Positions 24,735 through 37,700 of a stretch of DNA of 64,000 nt are shown here, in pieces. Where the stretch lies: positions 5,351,372 through 5,415,371 of the forward strand of contig CP137667.1 in assembly GCA_037976565.1 (NCBI GenBank). The letters are read 5' to 3'. The DNA is from Mesocentrotus franciscanus (Eukaryota > Echinodermata > Echinoidea > Camarodonta > Strongylocentrotidae). The notes beneath the pieces are model-generated. The model was given only the letters and a program-made list of their open reading frames with translations, ran no database searches and was not told the origin of the DNA. The position numbers and the translations under genes are program-made. Position 1 is the first letter of the stretch. Each line of letters opens with the position of its first letter.

Positions 24735-25370
24735 TCACAGAAACAAAAGTCTTATTAAAAGGGCAGTCCAAGCTTTGTAATTAAGTACATTTGTATGAAA
24801 GCCACAACAGCAACACAAACTCAGAGAAACAGAAAACTGAAATAAATCGGACCAACGATAAAAGATATATAAATGTCTTAAACATGAGATCACAAATTGG
24901 CGATTTGGTCGATGGATTGTTACGTAATCATTCTTTTGTCATGTATGCAAATAGAATAAATTTCGGTTTTTCTCTTAAGCGCCTTCCCTGTTGGGACACC
25001 ACTCCAAATACATTATGGAAAGCTCATTATTATAGGTCCTTTTAAAAGAAAAGAACCTTCTGAGTAATGCATTTTAATGAAATCGACGTTTAATCATTTT
25101 GTGTATTGGAACGAGTGGGAGAGTTGTGTGTCAGTACATCTCAGTGACCTTCCCGATTTAGCCAATTTAAAATTCCCATATGTATAGTGATAACAACTTT
25201 CAAATATCATTCCTATTTTGTAATAGATTGTCCCATTTCCTTCAGACTCTCACCAGTGTAGTAATGCGTTCGGATTTCCCTTACCAGGGGAAGATTGATC
25301 TCATATTTTATTTATATATATATCGATACAAACATGACAAATCGTAGGCCTATACAAGAAATTGTTATAT
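22561..25370. other. Spacer upstream of copy 1
   Basis: (AT)n then (GT)n at about 22700-22765; from about 23000 a near copy of 3100-5430, including the dispersed repeat at 24790-25215 and (AT)n near 24695-24725. No gene seen. Confidence 0.5.
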
Positions 25371-25375
25371 ACCCA

Positions 25376-25610
25376 AGATAGGGATTACCCCATACCAGAT
25401 TACGTGCTACTATTCGTAGTAAATCGGAATGCCTACTGTCATGTCGCCCCTGTCCCCCTCCAATAAAACATTGCACCTTGTTTCGAAACTGTTATTTTCG
25501 TGTAATCAAACAAAAATCACAAGCTTGCAATTTTTCATGCAGTGCAAACAGATCGTGCCATCTCACCATTCCTTTATCGCTGAGGTCGCTTATGACGGGC
25601 TGTACAGGCC
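25376..25610 (+). promoter_or_regulatory. Orphan plus-oriented copy of the family promoter block (copy 1 side)
   Basis: Equivalent of 5435-5660; the E-box here reads TACGTG, so the motif is decayed. No receptor exon follows downstream. Confidence 0.48.
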
Positions 25611-25639
25611 AATATTTGTACAACTATAACAACTAAACA

Positions 25640-27880
25640 GCCATCGAATGGATGTATAGTTTTAACCAATCAGAACGCAGACAAGTGTGCAACCATACCA
25701 CCATACATCCGTCGAATGGATGTATGATTTGAACCAAATGAGGGATTACCGCTGCGAGATCGGGTCGACATCTTTCAACCAGTGGAGCGCAGCAAAACGC
25801 TAGTCACCGATCGAAATGACCAAAGTGGTCCGAACTGTGTAAATGTTAAGAAGGTGAAATCGGTTGTTCTTTTGATGTCGAAACCCACCCATTAATTGAT
25901 TCTGACTGAATATTTGGCCTGGTTTTGGACAAGAATCAAAAGAAATCGTAATTTTTCGGACAAAACGGGACCGACATGGCTGTATGCATATGGGGTCAAT
26001 TTGATCGCTTTTTCTAGCATCAGAGCCCTTTTTATTTATTTATTTTTATTTTTTTTATACGTAGGCTAGGTCCATCAAACTTCCTTTGCTAATAATAACG
26101 ATCGGAAAATTACCCCGGACCAAAAGTGACCATTATGTTTAGTTTTAGCCCCAAAGTGGCCAAAATAACCAAAACGTCGTTAGTAGGGTCAATAAGAATC
26201 AGCGCTAAATTTTCAGCCCGTTTTAACTAAATCAGACCTTCCCCACCAAAACTTCTGGTTAACCCTCCTTTACGCTTAGGGTATAAACAATGCAGTAGCT
26301 TATATTTTTGTCTACTTTTTTCCAACATGCATTAGGTAAACTCGACTAAACAATGGTGTCGCTAGATGGCGCTGTGGATTGTGAATCCACTGTACTATCT
26401 ACCCCTCTCTACCAGCTGTGTCGACAAAGGACTCGAAAGTTTGATAACTTCCTAATGATCGAAGAAATTTTGTTTTATAGCATCTAGTTTGAAAGACAAT
26501 GAGACCAGATGCCATCTGTATGTAATTTTGCTCAATTGGCCACATCCTTACCACAAGAAGCAGTCTTTTGGACAATCCTCCATGTGTATACTCGCGAGCG
26601 TACACGCAAATGCACAAACACACACACACATACGTACATTCACATTCATAACATACACATTCCCACACTGGCCCAAACAGACAACACTTATTTTTGTGTG
26701 TACACTATTCACTTTATCGACAAGGGATACCAGAATTAATTCTTACTACCACCGTACTAATGAGGTGGATACGTCTTACCCCCTTTTCTATAACATTTTA
26801 TCGCCTTGTTGTTCGTGTTACATAAAGTTATATTTATTATTTAGAGGCTGATAATTATTTTGTCATATCATTTGCAATACGCTACATGTCAAAGTCATTA
26901 TTGGCACTGGAATAAATTTGATATTAAGCATGTTGCCAAATATGAAGTAAAGGCCGTTGAAATGATATCAAAGCAGTCTCGGGATATAATGCACGTTGTA
27001 CCTCTATATTGATTCTGTACGATTACACAGTGGGATAAGTGCTTTGTTGGGACTTTGAACTTATGGAAAGACCACTTCTAATCGTTATGACATTATCAAC
27101 CTAATAACCAATAACCCAACGGAATATGATCTGATAACGTAGGTGGTGAAAATAGCATACCCAGTGGTGATATTTACTTTATATTTGCTCACATGAAAGA
27201 AAACAAATTCATGTTACAATAATTTGTTTCTTCTTCAAATTCAGCATTGATTAAAGTGACATACGTGATATTGAAAATATTTTATTTTTTCTTGTACTAG
27301 TACTTCAGCAATCTCTCTGTTACGATACCATTAAAAGGTTTCGCATTTTTGATTTAAGAACATATATGTAGCCAGCTAGAACAAAGCATGGTTATAAGTT
27401 TGCTCACATGCCAAAGCATTACATACAATTATTTACAACAGAATGAAAGATACAGGCATCGTTTAACTCATACGCTGGTAATAACGCGATAGTAAATTAT
27501 TTTTGTTGTTTTTCTTCTACTACTTCAATAATCTAGCTGTTTCAATTTACATAAATTATCATTCTTTGCCATTGGCAAAGCATTATCGATAGCGATACGC
27601 ATAAACATGATAAAATCAAGTGGCGATAAAATAGCATTTTAAGACAGTTAAACAGAAAGTTTTCCATAAGCATTCATAAATCAGAGTATTAATGTTGATA
27701 AAGAAATAACTGTTACACAGCTAACGACAGAATGACACAGTATATTCTTTCCGTCATTCAAAGAAACAAAAATATATTAATTGATATCAAAATTTCAACA
27801 CACACTCGGTACTATATTCTCATTCGTCCTTTTCAAATCAATTAATTTCTTTCTATGTAAGGGAATCACCCTTTGAAGCA
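25640..27880. other. Spacer; no gene seen
   Basis: Matches 5660-7400 in its first 1.6 kb, including a CA-rich tract near 26610-26665; the rest is AT-rich without recognisable content. Confidence 0.45.
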
Positions 27881-28105
27881 AACTACCTCCCAAAGTCAAA
27901 CACCAATGTCCTTTGGCAAGACACTAATCTACATTTGCAACACTCGACCCAGGTGAGGTAAATGGGTACCTGGTAGGACCATTCCTTGATTATTCCTTGA
28001 AATGCACTTTGCACTGATAACGGCTGCCGGAGCTGAAGCTAGGCTAATAATTTCCAAAGCTCTTTGAAAGCGCATAGGGACGTTATATATAACGTGGTAT
28101 GCGCT
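27880..28105 (+). mobile_element. Truncated SINE-like fragment
   Basis: Shares TCCTTTGGCAAGACA and TAATCTACAT with the SINE at 30910 and continues AATGGGTACCTGG, but lacks the tRNA-like head. Confidence 0.5.
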
Positions 28106-29220
28106 ACACAAGAACTGAATATTATGAGTAGAATTATTAAACAATCTGCGACATTGTTGAATTTGAAGCATACTCTGAAACTTTACATGAATCTAATAAT
28201 CGCTTTTTTGGTTGTTGTAATTCTGATTTATAGTTTTGTAGTGACCAAACTCGTTTTGACCTTTTCAAAACTTGATTTTTCCTTTAAGAACACCCTACAG
28301 CATTTTGGATCTGGTTAATTTATACATACGTGTTAGACCAGCCTAATTACTTTAATGGCCACGTGGGTTTGGTATACCTACTCTAAGGACAAAGTAGTCG
28401 GTCGATTATCTATAAAGTATTGTCCGTAGATAATGTTAAAATGTATCATAATGAAATTATGATATTTTCTCATGTAAATTTTTTTTTTTACTGAAACGGA
28501 TTATTATATCCGATCCAGAAGGATATGCGCTCATGCACGAAAAGTAGTCATTCTGGATGTGGAGCTATATCAGGCAAGGCCCTGCTGGGCATTTATATAA
28601 CCGACATTCGTCCACCTACCTTAAACGAAGACGGTCGCACCATGTTTAATTGAAGCTGTTAATGTAGCCTGTTTGTGTTGCAACTTTTATACAGGTAAGT
28701 AGAGATAATTGAACTTGATATAATTTTTACTTTGCTATCAGTGCAATTATAGGAATAGTGATGTTATACGATATTTATCTCAATGCATGAAAGTGTTGTT
28801 TTGCAGCTTGACTTGAATTGTGTTGCGTCTTTACAGACGGCTTTACATTTTTGGGGCGTGGCCTTGGTTAAGCCACATTACATAATTATACGACTTTCGG
28901 AGCTTGGTATAGACATTCAGTTTGGATAATTACCGCTATGTAATAACACGGAATTTGTTCCATATTTTTATCCGTCATGTTGTTGGTGATATTTCACCTG
29001 GAATGAGAAGTCCAGTATTTGTGATGTCGTAATATACGAGGCGGTTCAATGATTGTATATTATGTATTGAGATGTTTTATTCACCGTACGGTGGATTGAT
29101 AAGCATCAGACTCAATTTATATAGCATGTGGATTTTACAACAAATATTGATTTAGATGATAAAGTCCATATAGTAGATAATTGATGTTTCATTTGTGTCC
29201 ACTGTAGCCGCTGAGGTATG
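28106..29220. other. Spacer; no gene seen
   Basis: AT-rich sequence without motif or homology to the other units that I could recognise. Confidence 0.35.
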
Positions 29221-29224
29221 AGGT

Positions 29225-29765
29225 GCCTCTACGCCGTGGGATTATAACGCGGAGTTATAACTGTTTTCATTTCGAAGTCCGCCGTAGCGATTAGACATGC
29301 CGTAGCCATGCCGTAGAGCGGTTCCACGGCGACCATACGTCGGGCGTACGGTGGCCTTGCGTTTGCCGTGCGGCTGCTCTAGGGTCTTATGAATTATAAT
29401 TGACTTTTTGCGGACCCCAAACAAATTGCGGTGACCGCAGATATTTCACGGGCGTCCTAGGTCAGTCTTAAGGCGGCCCTACGGCGCCCGTATACGGTGG
29501 CCTTGCGGGCGCCTTGATATTTGTCAAAAACCTACGGCCGCCGCAGGGACGCCCTAGGGCGGCCGTGCGTCATCACTTCAAGGCCGTACGGCAGCCGCAG
29601 CTTTTCTCTCTTCACAAATTCAAAATACGCCGTGCGGCTACCCTAACATATGTGACCGCTTCTGTATGTGCCCGTGGGAATGCTGCGGCGGCCCTATAAT
29701 TGCTATTGGCCGTATATATTTTAGACCGCACGGCCGCCGTGTAAATGTGACCTCGGCATTAGTCT
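29225..29765. repeat. GC-rich patch of repeated CCGTACGG/GGCCGCC-type words
   Basis: About 540 bases dense in short palindromic GC words (CGTACGG, GGCGGCC, GCCGTGCGG) within AT-rich DNA, absent from the matching position of the copy 0 unit. Looks like a degenerate inserted repeat, not a gene; open frames here are composition artefacts. Confidence 0.45.
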
Positions 29766-30515
29766 AGGGTGTATGACGTAGGATAATCTATGTCATGTAT
29801 GCAATTGATCGGAGTCAGATTTTTTGATATCGATACATGTATTTCTTATTTCCAGGAATTTACAGAGAATATCGAAATACTATGTATTTATTTCTTGGTT
29901 TTATTAATTGAATTTCAATATATAAAAACTGAACTTATGAAAAATGCATTTGTCTACAGAAATCTGATCACTCTCAACGTGATGATGACGTGCATGATTT
30001 TATAGTGTGATCACTGTACTCAAGATGCTTTTGTTTTATCTTCTGTACAATGCAGGGGTTTCCGTTTGTTTTCATTCATGCCACGAATAAACACTTCTGA
30101 ACTTCACCATGGCGTCCTATACTCTTCATTTACGGTTGGCGTTATTTAAAAGCCTGGTGGAGCAACGAGCCCCACAGTTTTCTTTGTCTTTCTGGGAACA
30201 GCTATGAATATATATTTATAGTTAGAATTTGTTTTAATATATTCCTTGAAATTTTGCATGAAAAAGAAATACTTTATTTTTTGTTATTGTCCTGTCTTTT
30301 GTGGTAATGAAAAGATTAAATTGAATTCCTCTATCACATTTGAATTTTTGCAATACATAAAAGCACATTTTCAGGGATCCGACTCTACGAAGGTATTCAT
30401 CGTTTGTTCGTAAAGAAAGAGTTGAAGCTTGTATTACCTGAATACACAATATTATTTCTTTTTAAACCATTTTTTTTATACGTCTCTTGTCAGTGAAGGT
30501 TGTGTACACAAGAAA

Positions 30516-30546
<31 letters not shown>

Positions 30547-30905
30547 CATTTTAAATAAGTATATATTAATAGTTAACATTATGATTGAATTATATGGTGA
30601 ATCGTATTTCTCCTTCACAATACATTCTAGGCCAAAGATAATACGATGATAAAGAGATGAACTTTCCAAACGATATTAGAAATGATAATAGTTCACCAGC
30701 ATTAAGCTTATGTCAAAATATTATGTGTTTAATTCTTGTTCTACTATCTATACAGAAGCTGGGTATTTTTCCCTCTACATCAATATGTTCATTGGATGTT
30801 TTTGAGAAACCATGTAGTTCAGTGTAAAACAAGTTAGTCCATAGATACCTATCATCAAATGAAGCAAGCAACATGTCTTGCTAATTAAAACCTTAAAGTA
30901 TATAC
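29766..30905. other. Spacer; no gene seen
   Basis: AT-rich with (AT)n at about 30518-30546. No supported feature. Confidence 0.35.
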
Positions 30906-30910
30906 GACAA

Positions 30911-31285
30911 ATGAGAGGTGTCGTGGTCTAGTGGATACGTCACCGGACTTTGGACCACATGGTTTGCAGTTCGAGTCCCGCCCGCGGCAGTGATATCCTT
31001 TGGCAAGACAATAATCTACATGTGCACTCTCCATACAGGTGCTAAATGGGTAACCGGTTTGATACGAACCTGTTTGTGTTTGGATAAGCAAGTGTGCGCT
31101 TGTAAAATGGCTCTGGGCCGGAATACTCCCCGGGGAGTGGAGCGCACGCACCATCATATGCAGATTAGAAATCAAATCCAATGACCGGGTAATAACAGGG
31201 AGTTATGTCTCACCTCCCTGGTAATAATAATTGCAATGTAAAGCACTAAGAAACCTAGTAGTAAGCGCTATATAAATCTAAACCT
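30911..31285 (+). mobile_element. tRNA-derived SINE
   Basis: Box A TGGTCTAGTGG at 30924-30934 and box B AGTTCGAGTCC at 30968-30978, tRNA-like spacing, followed by a SINE body (CTTTGGCAAGACA, AATGGGTAACCGG, CTCCCCGGGGAGTGGAG) and an end AAGCGCTATATAAATC. A related copy is on the other strand at 63400-63746. Confidence 0.75.
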
Positions 31286-31404
31286 ATTCATCTACTCTAC
31301 ATGCAATAATGAGTGACATTAAATAGGGTTCGGTTGAAATAAAACTCATAGAATGATTGTGAAGACACTTAATTTACACATTAATGGCACAAACTGTTAA
31401 CAAA

Positions 31405-31410
31405 TTTATT
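31405..31410 (-). terminator. Possible polyadenylation signal of copy 2
   Basis: AATAAA on the minus strand about 30 bases past the stop; the close spacing makes it only a candidate. Confidence 0.35.
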
Positions 31411-31440
31411 ATGATGTTCCCAAGAAACAGATGACAATTC

Positions 31441-31742
31441 TTACAATATTTGTTCTATGCAAATAATCTCCCTCGCCAGGTTTAGAAAGCCATTCTCTAC
31501 AAGTTTGTCATTGAAATCTCTGTGTGATTCTGACGCAACTTTAACCCCAAACAATCTCTTCTTTGTCCAGTTTGTCACCCACTCACAAATCCTTCTTGAC
31601 ATCTCATCTGATGACATGACCTTTCCTTGCTTTTCTTCCTTGATCTCAAGCAGACGTCTCAGAGATATTCGCTTACCTTCATCCATTTCGCTTACCATAT
31701 CCTTGATGAATTCCAAACTTGTTTCTCCGATGTTGTATTTGC
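31441..31742 (-). CDS. Copy 2 exon 14: death-fold-like module 7 and stop
   Basis: 302 bases including the stop. FIKDMVSEMDEGKRISLRRL, RICEWVTNWTKK, FNDKLVENGFLNLAREI, ending CIEQIL. The loop after the W helix is shorter than in copy 3. Confidence 0.78.
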
Positions 31743-34700
31743 CTGTCGGACAAGACAATATTAATATACATGATTTGTTATATCTTAACATTAACAAAAT
31801 ACGATTATCATGACTGCAACCATTTACTTTCTTTCTCGCCAGATCGAATTTAACATGTACAATGTTAGAGCCCTTTTTAAAACAACGTAATATGGAATAC
31901 CAAATTTGCAACACTAGTCCTCAAATGAAGAGTTATTTTGGAAAGGTCAGGGTTAGACAAAGAAACCTAACAAAAACTAAACACGTCCCATGAATTCTAG
32001 TGTAAAATAATTTTCCGTTGTTTGTTCACCCACTAGAAAGAATCAGCATTGAGTAGAATTCCATAACTTAACTGTCCTTCTATATTTACATTTAATTGCA
32101 TAAATCAACCTACCACTTATTACACCAGCTACAAGATGTGGTTTGTTAATCTTCTGTAAGCCTTCTGCTAAGACTACACGGTGATCGATTAAACCAGGAC
32201 ACACCCTCTCTTTCCAAATCTTGAGCAGAGTTAGTACGGAGGCCATGTTGCTGTCGGATATATCTTCGTCAGTCAGCTCAAGCATTCCTTGGAGATCACG
32301 TACTCTCTGAAGATATCCACCTGTGTTGCTCTTGGCATGCTTGCTTTTATTCTTGATGTCGCTTATTGGTTTCGGGGGGCGTCCAGGATCTTCAGTGTTG
32401 ATGACTTCTCCATCATCGTCGTTGTTTAGCGTTTCTTCGACGTTTATTGAAGTCAGACTAGCACCGGATCGTGGTGTTTTCTGGTGGCTAGTGTGCGATT
32501 CTTCTGCTTTCTCACCATCGTTTGAGGAAGATAGTTCCACTTCTCCAGCCGTGTTATTTTTGCCCTTTTTTGCTGGTTTCAATCCTCCAGTATTCTTGTT
32601 GTAGTCACCATCATTCTCGGCCGCGCCTTCTGGAGTGACTGCCGTTTCTATAGCATATAGTTCTCCGTAACTAGGTTCAGATGCTTGAAAAGATGAGCAA
32701 ACGGAATTTAAGTAATATTCAAAGTATTATTAATTAATTTAAGTGATATGATGAGTAGGTTGGGCATTGTGTTTACAAAAAAAAAAACACTTTTAATTAA
32801 AGAACGAAAATGTATGAAAGAAATCACGAATTTCCAAAAAATTGTGAATATATTTGATGCCTACAAGATTTCACTTTCTGTTATGATTGTACTTTAAACA
32901 GATGTAAGGTCTCAGCTTTTAGATAATGAGTTGATTCACAAGTAGACCAATGCGGCAAAACTGTATTCCTTTTCAAATGATTTGGTCGGGCATCAAAATA
33001 TGGTGAAATCTTTGGGTTACGAAATAATCGTAATCTTACCAAGCTTAGACAGCTTACTAGCGTTCGGGTTACCAGGCTCACCAATAATGCTGCAAAAATC
33101 AGGTCTCTTGGGCCCAAATTATGAATGAAATAACGATTTGGAAAACCTTTGATTAGTTTGAGGCCTTCATCCTTTTCAATTGATTTGATCGGGCATACCC
33201 ATATTTGAATTTCGATTTATATGATGCAATCTTAATCTTACCAGATATGAACCGTTCAATGACGTTCTGGTAAAAAGCATTTTCAAGAATGCTGCATACA
33301 TCAGGTCTCATGTTCTCATCTGAAATGTCTTCTACCATCTTAGATAACTGTAACACAAGACGTATAGTGCCACGATCAAGGTGAGAGGCACGAAACTCCT
33401 GTCGGTAAGACGCAAATTTGGTTCTATTGATTCCAAGGGAATCAGCGAACGGACGGAAGTCTTCCATGATTAAATCAAGCGCCATATCTACCAGTTCGGC
33501 TTTGTAGATAAATCTGCTTTTGGGTGGAGACAACAGCCCTATAAGGAGACAAATTGTATTCTTATAGTCACTTTGGGGTCTTTTTTATGGACTAATAAAG
33601 TCATTAAAAATTGTCAGTTCTACAATATTAATTTAATATAACAGTGAGAAATATATAATTCTAAAATTATTTACATCAAATTTTGAATATGATGTTTGTA
33701 AGTCGATGTAAAAGAAACAATGTGTGTATAATTTAAGATCCATACGAGGAAATCAGGATTAAATTGATCATCATTACTCATTTTATGTAGTAACACTACC
33801 TGATTGTTTATGATATTTCATGTAATACATGCATCGCAATGAAAAACTAAATTCTGGGATCCCAATATATTTATATAGTTATATTTTAGACTTTGGAGGG
33901 TCTCTTCCAGGTTCAAAGGTAAATGATTTTTTTCAAATTTCTATCATTCATCTCTATACACAGCTGTTTAGAAAATCGGTAAAAAGTTGCTCTATCCCTT
34001 TAGTAAAATACTCAAATCATTCGTAATTATATACTGTAACTGATTTATCTAATAAAACGTCAAACATGTCAAAAGGAGATATTTGCTGCCTATAATCGTA
34101 AACCCTTAAAGGTACTATGTCCCATTTGCAGGCCAAACAAATGAGAAGTGTTAGATTCCAACGGCATTTGAAAGACAATACTAATTTAGAACTTCCCTAA
34201 AAAAGTGGGCTTGAAAATGTCTAGAAGTGGAAAAATAACGACTATTAGTTGTCGAATCGACTTGGAGCTATAGAGCCAGTAAGTAATAGTCTGATTTTTC
34301 AGACCATTGTACCGAATGGTCGTACGTTTTATGCTGCGCAAAGATTCAATCAGTTTAATTTTGGCCATTACAAGAAGTGGGTTATTGATGTAGACAAATG
34401 CTCATGTACCCTTTACAGCTCATTTTATGTATGTTATTACCAAAGATGAAAAAAGCCAGTCAGTCACTAATAGTGTCTGACAGTGAAGTCTAGCAAGTAA
34501 ACGGGTTTCCTTGCATAATTTGAATATTAGGACACTGCTAACGTTTAAATTTCACAGATAGGACATACATGACATATTCATAATTCCTGCAAAGTTCTAC
34601 AGAATTTGATGTTGGCTGCAAAAGGGACATAGTATCTTTAAGTCAACGACACCTCTTTCTACCTCACGTTCTGCTTGGCCCTATTGTGCAAAAATAGGAA

Positions 34701-37700
34701 ATATTGTGATACATACTAAGCTTTCTTCTTCATCGAAAAGGGGTACTTTAAATTTGTAGACTTCCTTTCAATACCACAAATATAATAGCGTAAATACTGT
34801 TTTCTGCGAATACCCCAAAATGGCAAATTTTAGAAAACGATAAACCTGATGAATACAATTAATTCATTGTTTAAAGGTAATACTGACCATCAAAACCTAT
34901 TGATTTCAAGGCAGTCGATAGTAATTTTGTCGTCTCCTTCTGTTTCAGCTTAGTGATTCCGTCTCTCCATCTACACATGGTTTTAAACCGTTTCTCTTCA
35001 TCGATAAGATCGTCTGGTGTAAAGGAGATGTGAAGTGCCTCCCAAAACTGTTTCATACGTGTTTGAGGGACCAGCTTGGCAATATGCTTGAGTGTCTTAG
35101 TAGTTTGCCACTTCTCGTCAGACTCTTTTATCACATCTTGAGGAAGGAAAATTTGTCAAAAACAGAAGTGACAGATTATTATATAACAGATCAATATACA
35201 CTGCTCATCTAGCTGCGTATCAGTTGAGGAAAAACATATCTCAGCAAATTAAATTTGAAATTTACCTCAAGTGAAAGGATTTATGGTTATCTTTGCAGAA
35301 GTTTTAGAAATAAAGGATTTCCAATGTTTCCATAGTATAGTGCAAAACGATATCATTGTATAAACATTGTACGAACCTTGATTTTTGGTGGCTTTCGAGT
35401 TCTCACAATGAGTGTCCGTATGATCTATCCTTGGCTCATCCGCCCTTCGCATGCCTAATTTGACAGCCAATAAAATGCAATGGGTAGTCACGTAAAACAC
35501 TTAAAGATATCATTGAATATAGTCAAAATCTTTAACATGATTCGTCGAATTCCCTATAAAGACATTCAAGAAAGGAATATATATCAACCCAATCAGTTGC
35601 ATTCAGTTTTCAACAACATCGGCTTACACGCTCAAAGTATTGGGAGAATAAGGCTGAGAAACCAGTAGTTGGTTAGAGATTTACCAATTTCCCAGCTACT
35701 TCAACAAATTAACTTCAAGAGAACCTGACCAATTTGTGGCAGTTATCGTTGCTTAATAAGTGGACATATATTGGACAAGAATTCATAAGAATTTGCCCAA
35801 TATTTCCATTTAAAAATCAAGTTTGGTATAAAGTTGAGGCAATTAATAGTTGGTCCAAATAATCAGTCGTTAAAGTGTACACGTTACCCGGTCTCATGCA
35901 AGCTTAAAAATATACTCAAACACTGGTAAGAAAAAGTATTCAGAGTTTGCTGGTCTGACATGTAATACTAACAACAGTGGTTAATATTTAGGCCTAACAA
36001 AGCTCATCAATATGAATAATGACAAGTATATAACTGGTTATATATTATAAGTGTTGGCAAAATCTTTTCCAATAATTATTCCCAACCAGGTAGTCATCCA
36101 ATAGGACAAAATTGAAAACAAGTGAGGTTAGACCTTTTTCTTTTCTTTCTAACACCTGTCCATTTTCTTCAAGTACTAGGGAATAAGCATTTCGCAATTA
36201 TATATGGGATGTACTGAACATTATAATAGTATAGTAGCCAAACAGTTTGCGAACACAAATATTCATGATATACTAGCTTGCATTGGATGCGAATAGATGG
36301 ATAAGAAAGGCATAGGGTAGTATACATAAGGTTAGGATGAGATAAATATGATACATGTAGGTTAAGTTAATACCCATGATGACAACGGGCAGATAGATGA
36401 ACACATTTATAAATTATCTGGAGCAATCTATATTACACTTTTGACCAAGGTTGGGAGAAAAAAAATAAACAATTAGGGTAAATTTGCCAGAGAACATAGC
36501 ATTTGTATTACTTCAACTGCCAATCAGTTGGGTAAATTTAGGTATTTAATTGAAGGGAATTTACTGCCCAAAATCTGTTATTTGTAAGAGTTGGCAATAC
36601 GTCTCCTTCTGAATTACATTTACTCAGTAACTGGGCAGATAAAGGATTGTGTAATGTCTCTTTGGAAAAATGTATTTGGGTAATTGCTTGACCAACAATT
36701 GGTTGGTTATCTGCGGTTGGGTGATTCTATTTGCCCGACCACTGAGATTTTCACTTGCCCAAGATCAGTTGGTTAATTCCTAATACATAACATGCTGTGG
36801 ATAGTATGTTACCCAATGTTGCTTACATTTGGACAGAATTTGCCAACAAATTTAGGAGAGTATGTCCTCAAGCCAAATCTCAAATTGAAATAACGTTAAA
36901 ATGAATGGAATTAAACTGAAATTAAACTGGAACCTTACCCAGGTCGTCATTTATTCTTTTTGGAACATTAGCAGCGTTTTTCTCGATGCACCGTATCCGG
37001 CATCTCTTCTCGTAATTACTACAGTTCTGCTCAGCCCACCAATCCTCGATCATTTGATGACTATCGAACAGAGCTGTCCTGTTTTCCTCGATGATGTCAT
37101 CTATCCAAACATTTTTGCTCTTTGAAATCACGGATTTGAGGTTGCAGTGGTGTGATGTTATTTGAGGTAATAGGAATGCTTGTATTTCATTCTTATCTAG
37201 CCAACGCTTTTGAAAATCAGGTACTGATCGAAAAGAAGAAAAGGAATCGATGTTACTTACCGCTAAATAATGTTTCAGTAAAAGACTTACACAGAGAACT
37301 ATCCTTTTATTATTCTGTATACTTTTGTTATCCTTTGAATTTTTAGAGAAATGCAACTTCAATTGTGATTACTTTATAAATTCTAAGCGCGTGATAAATG
37401 CGTAAAAAAATTAAGCGCTGATATTATCATATTTTTGGAATATTTGTTTTGATTTACATTAGTCTAAAAATATTATGTGAATAATTCCTTAAATTATGAA
37501 TTAGTTCTCTTATGATTATATACGAGAATAAACAGAGAAATGTAATTACTTCCGAAGAAATCCTTATTGCTTGGGATGTACTTGATTGTCTCAAGTGCTA
37601 GGCTTAACATCACTTCTTGGTTTCCAGAACTGTTAACATCCCTCCATTGTTTCAAGATATTCATGGCTCCTTCCACGACCTCTCTTTTCCCTTTGTGCTT

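Noticed and set aside
28064..28318. Plus-strand frame with a hydrophobic stretch
   Set aside because: Starts inside a SINE-like fragment, has no counterpart in the other units and no splice or homology support.
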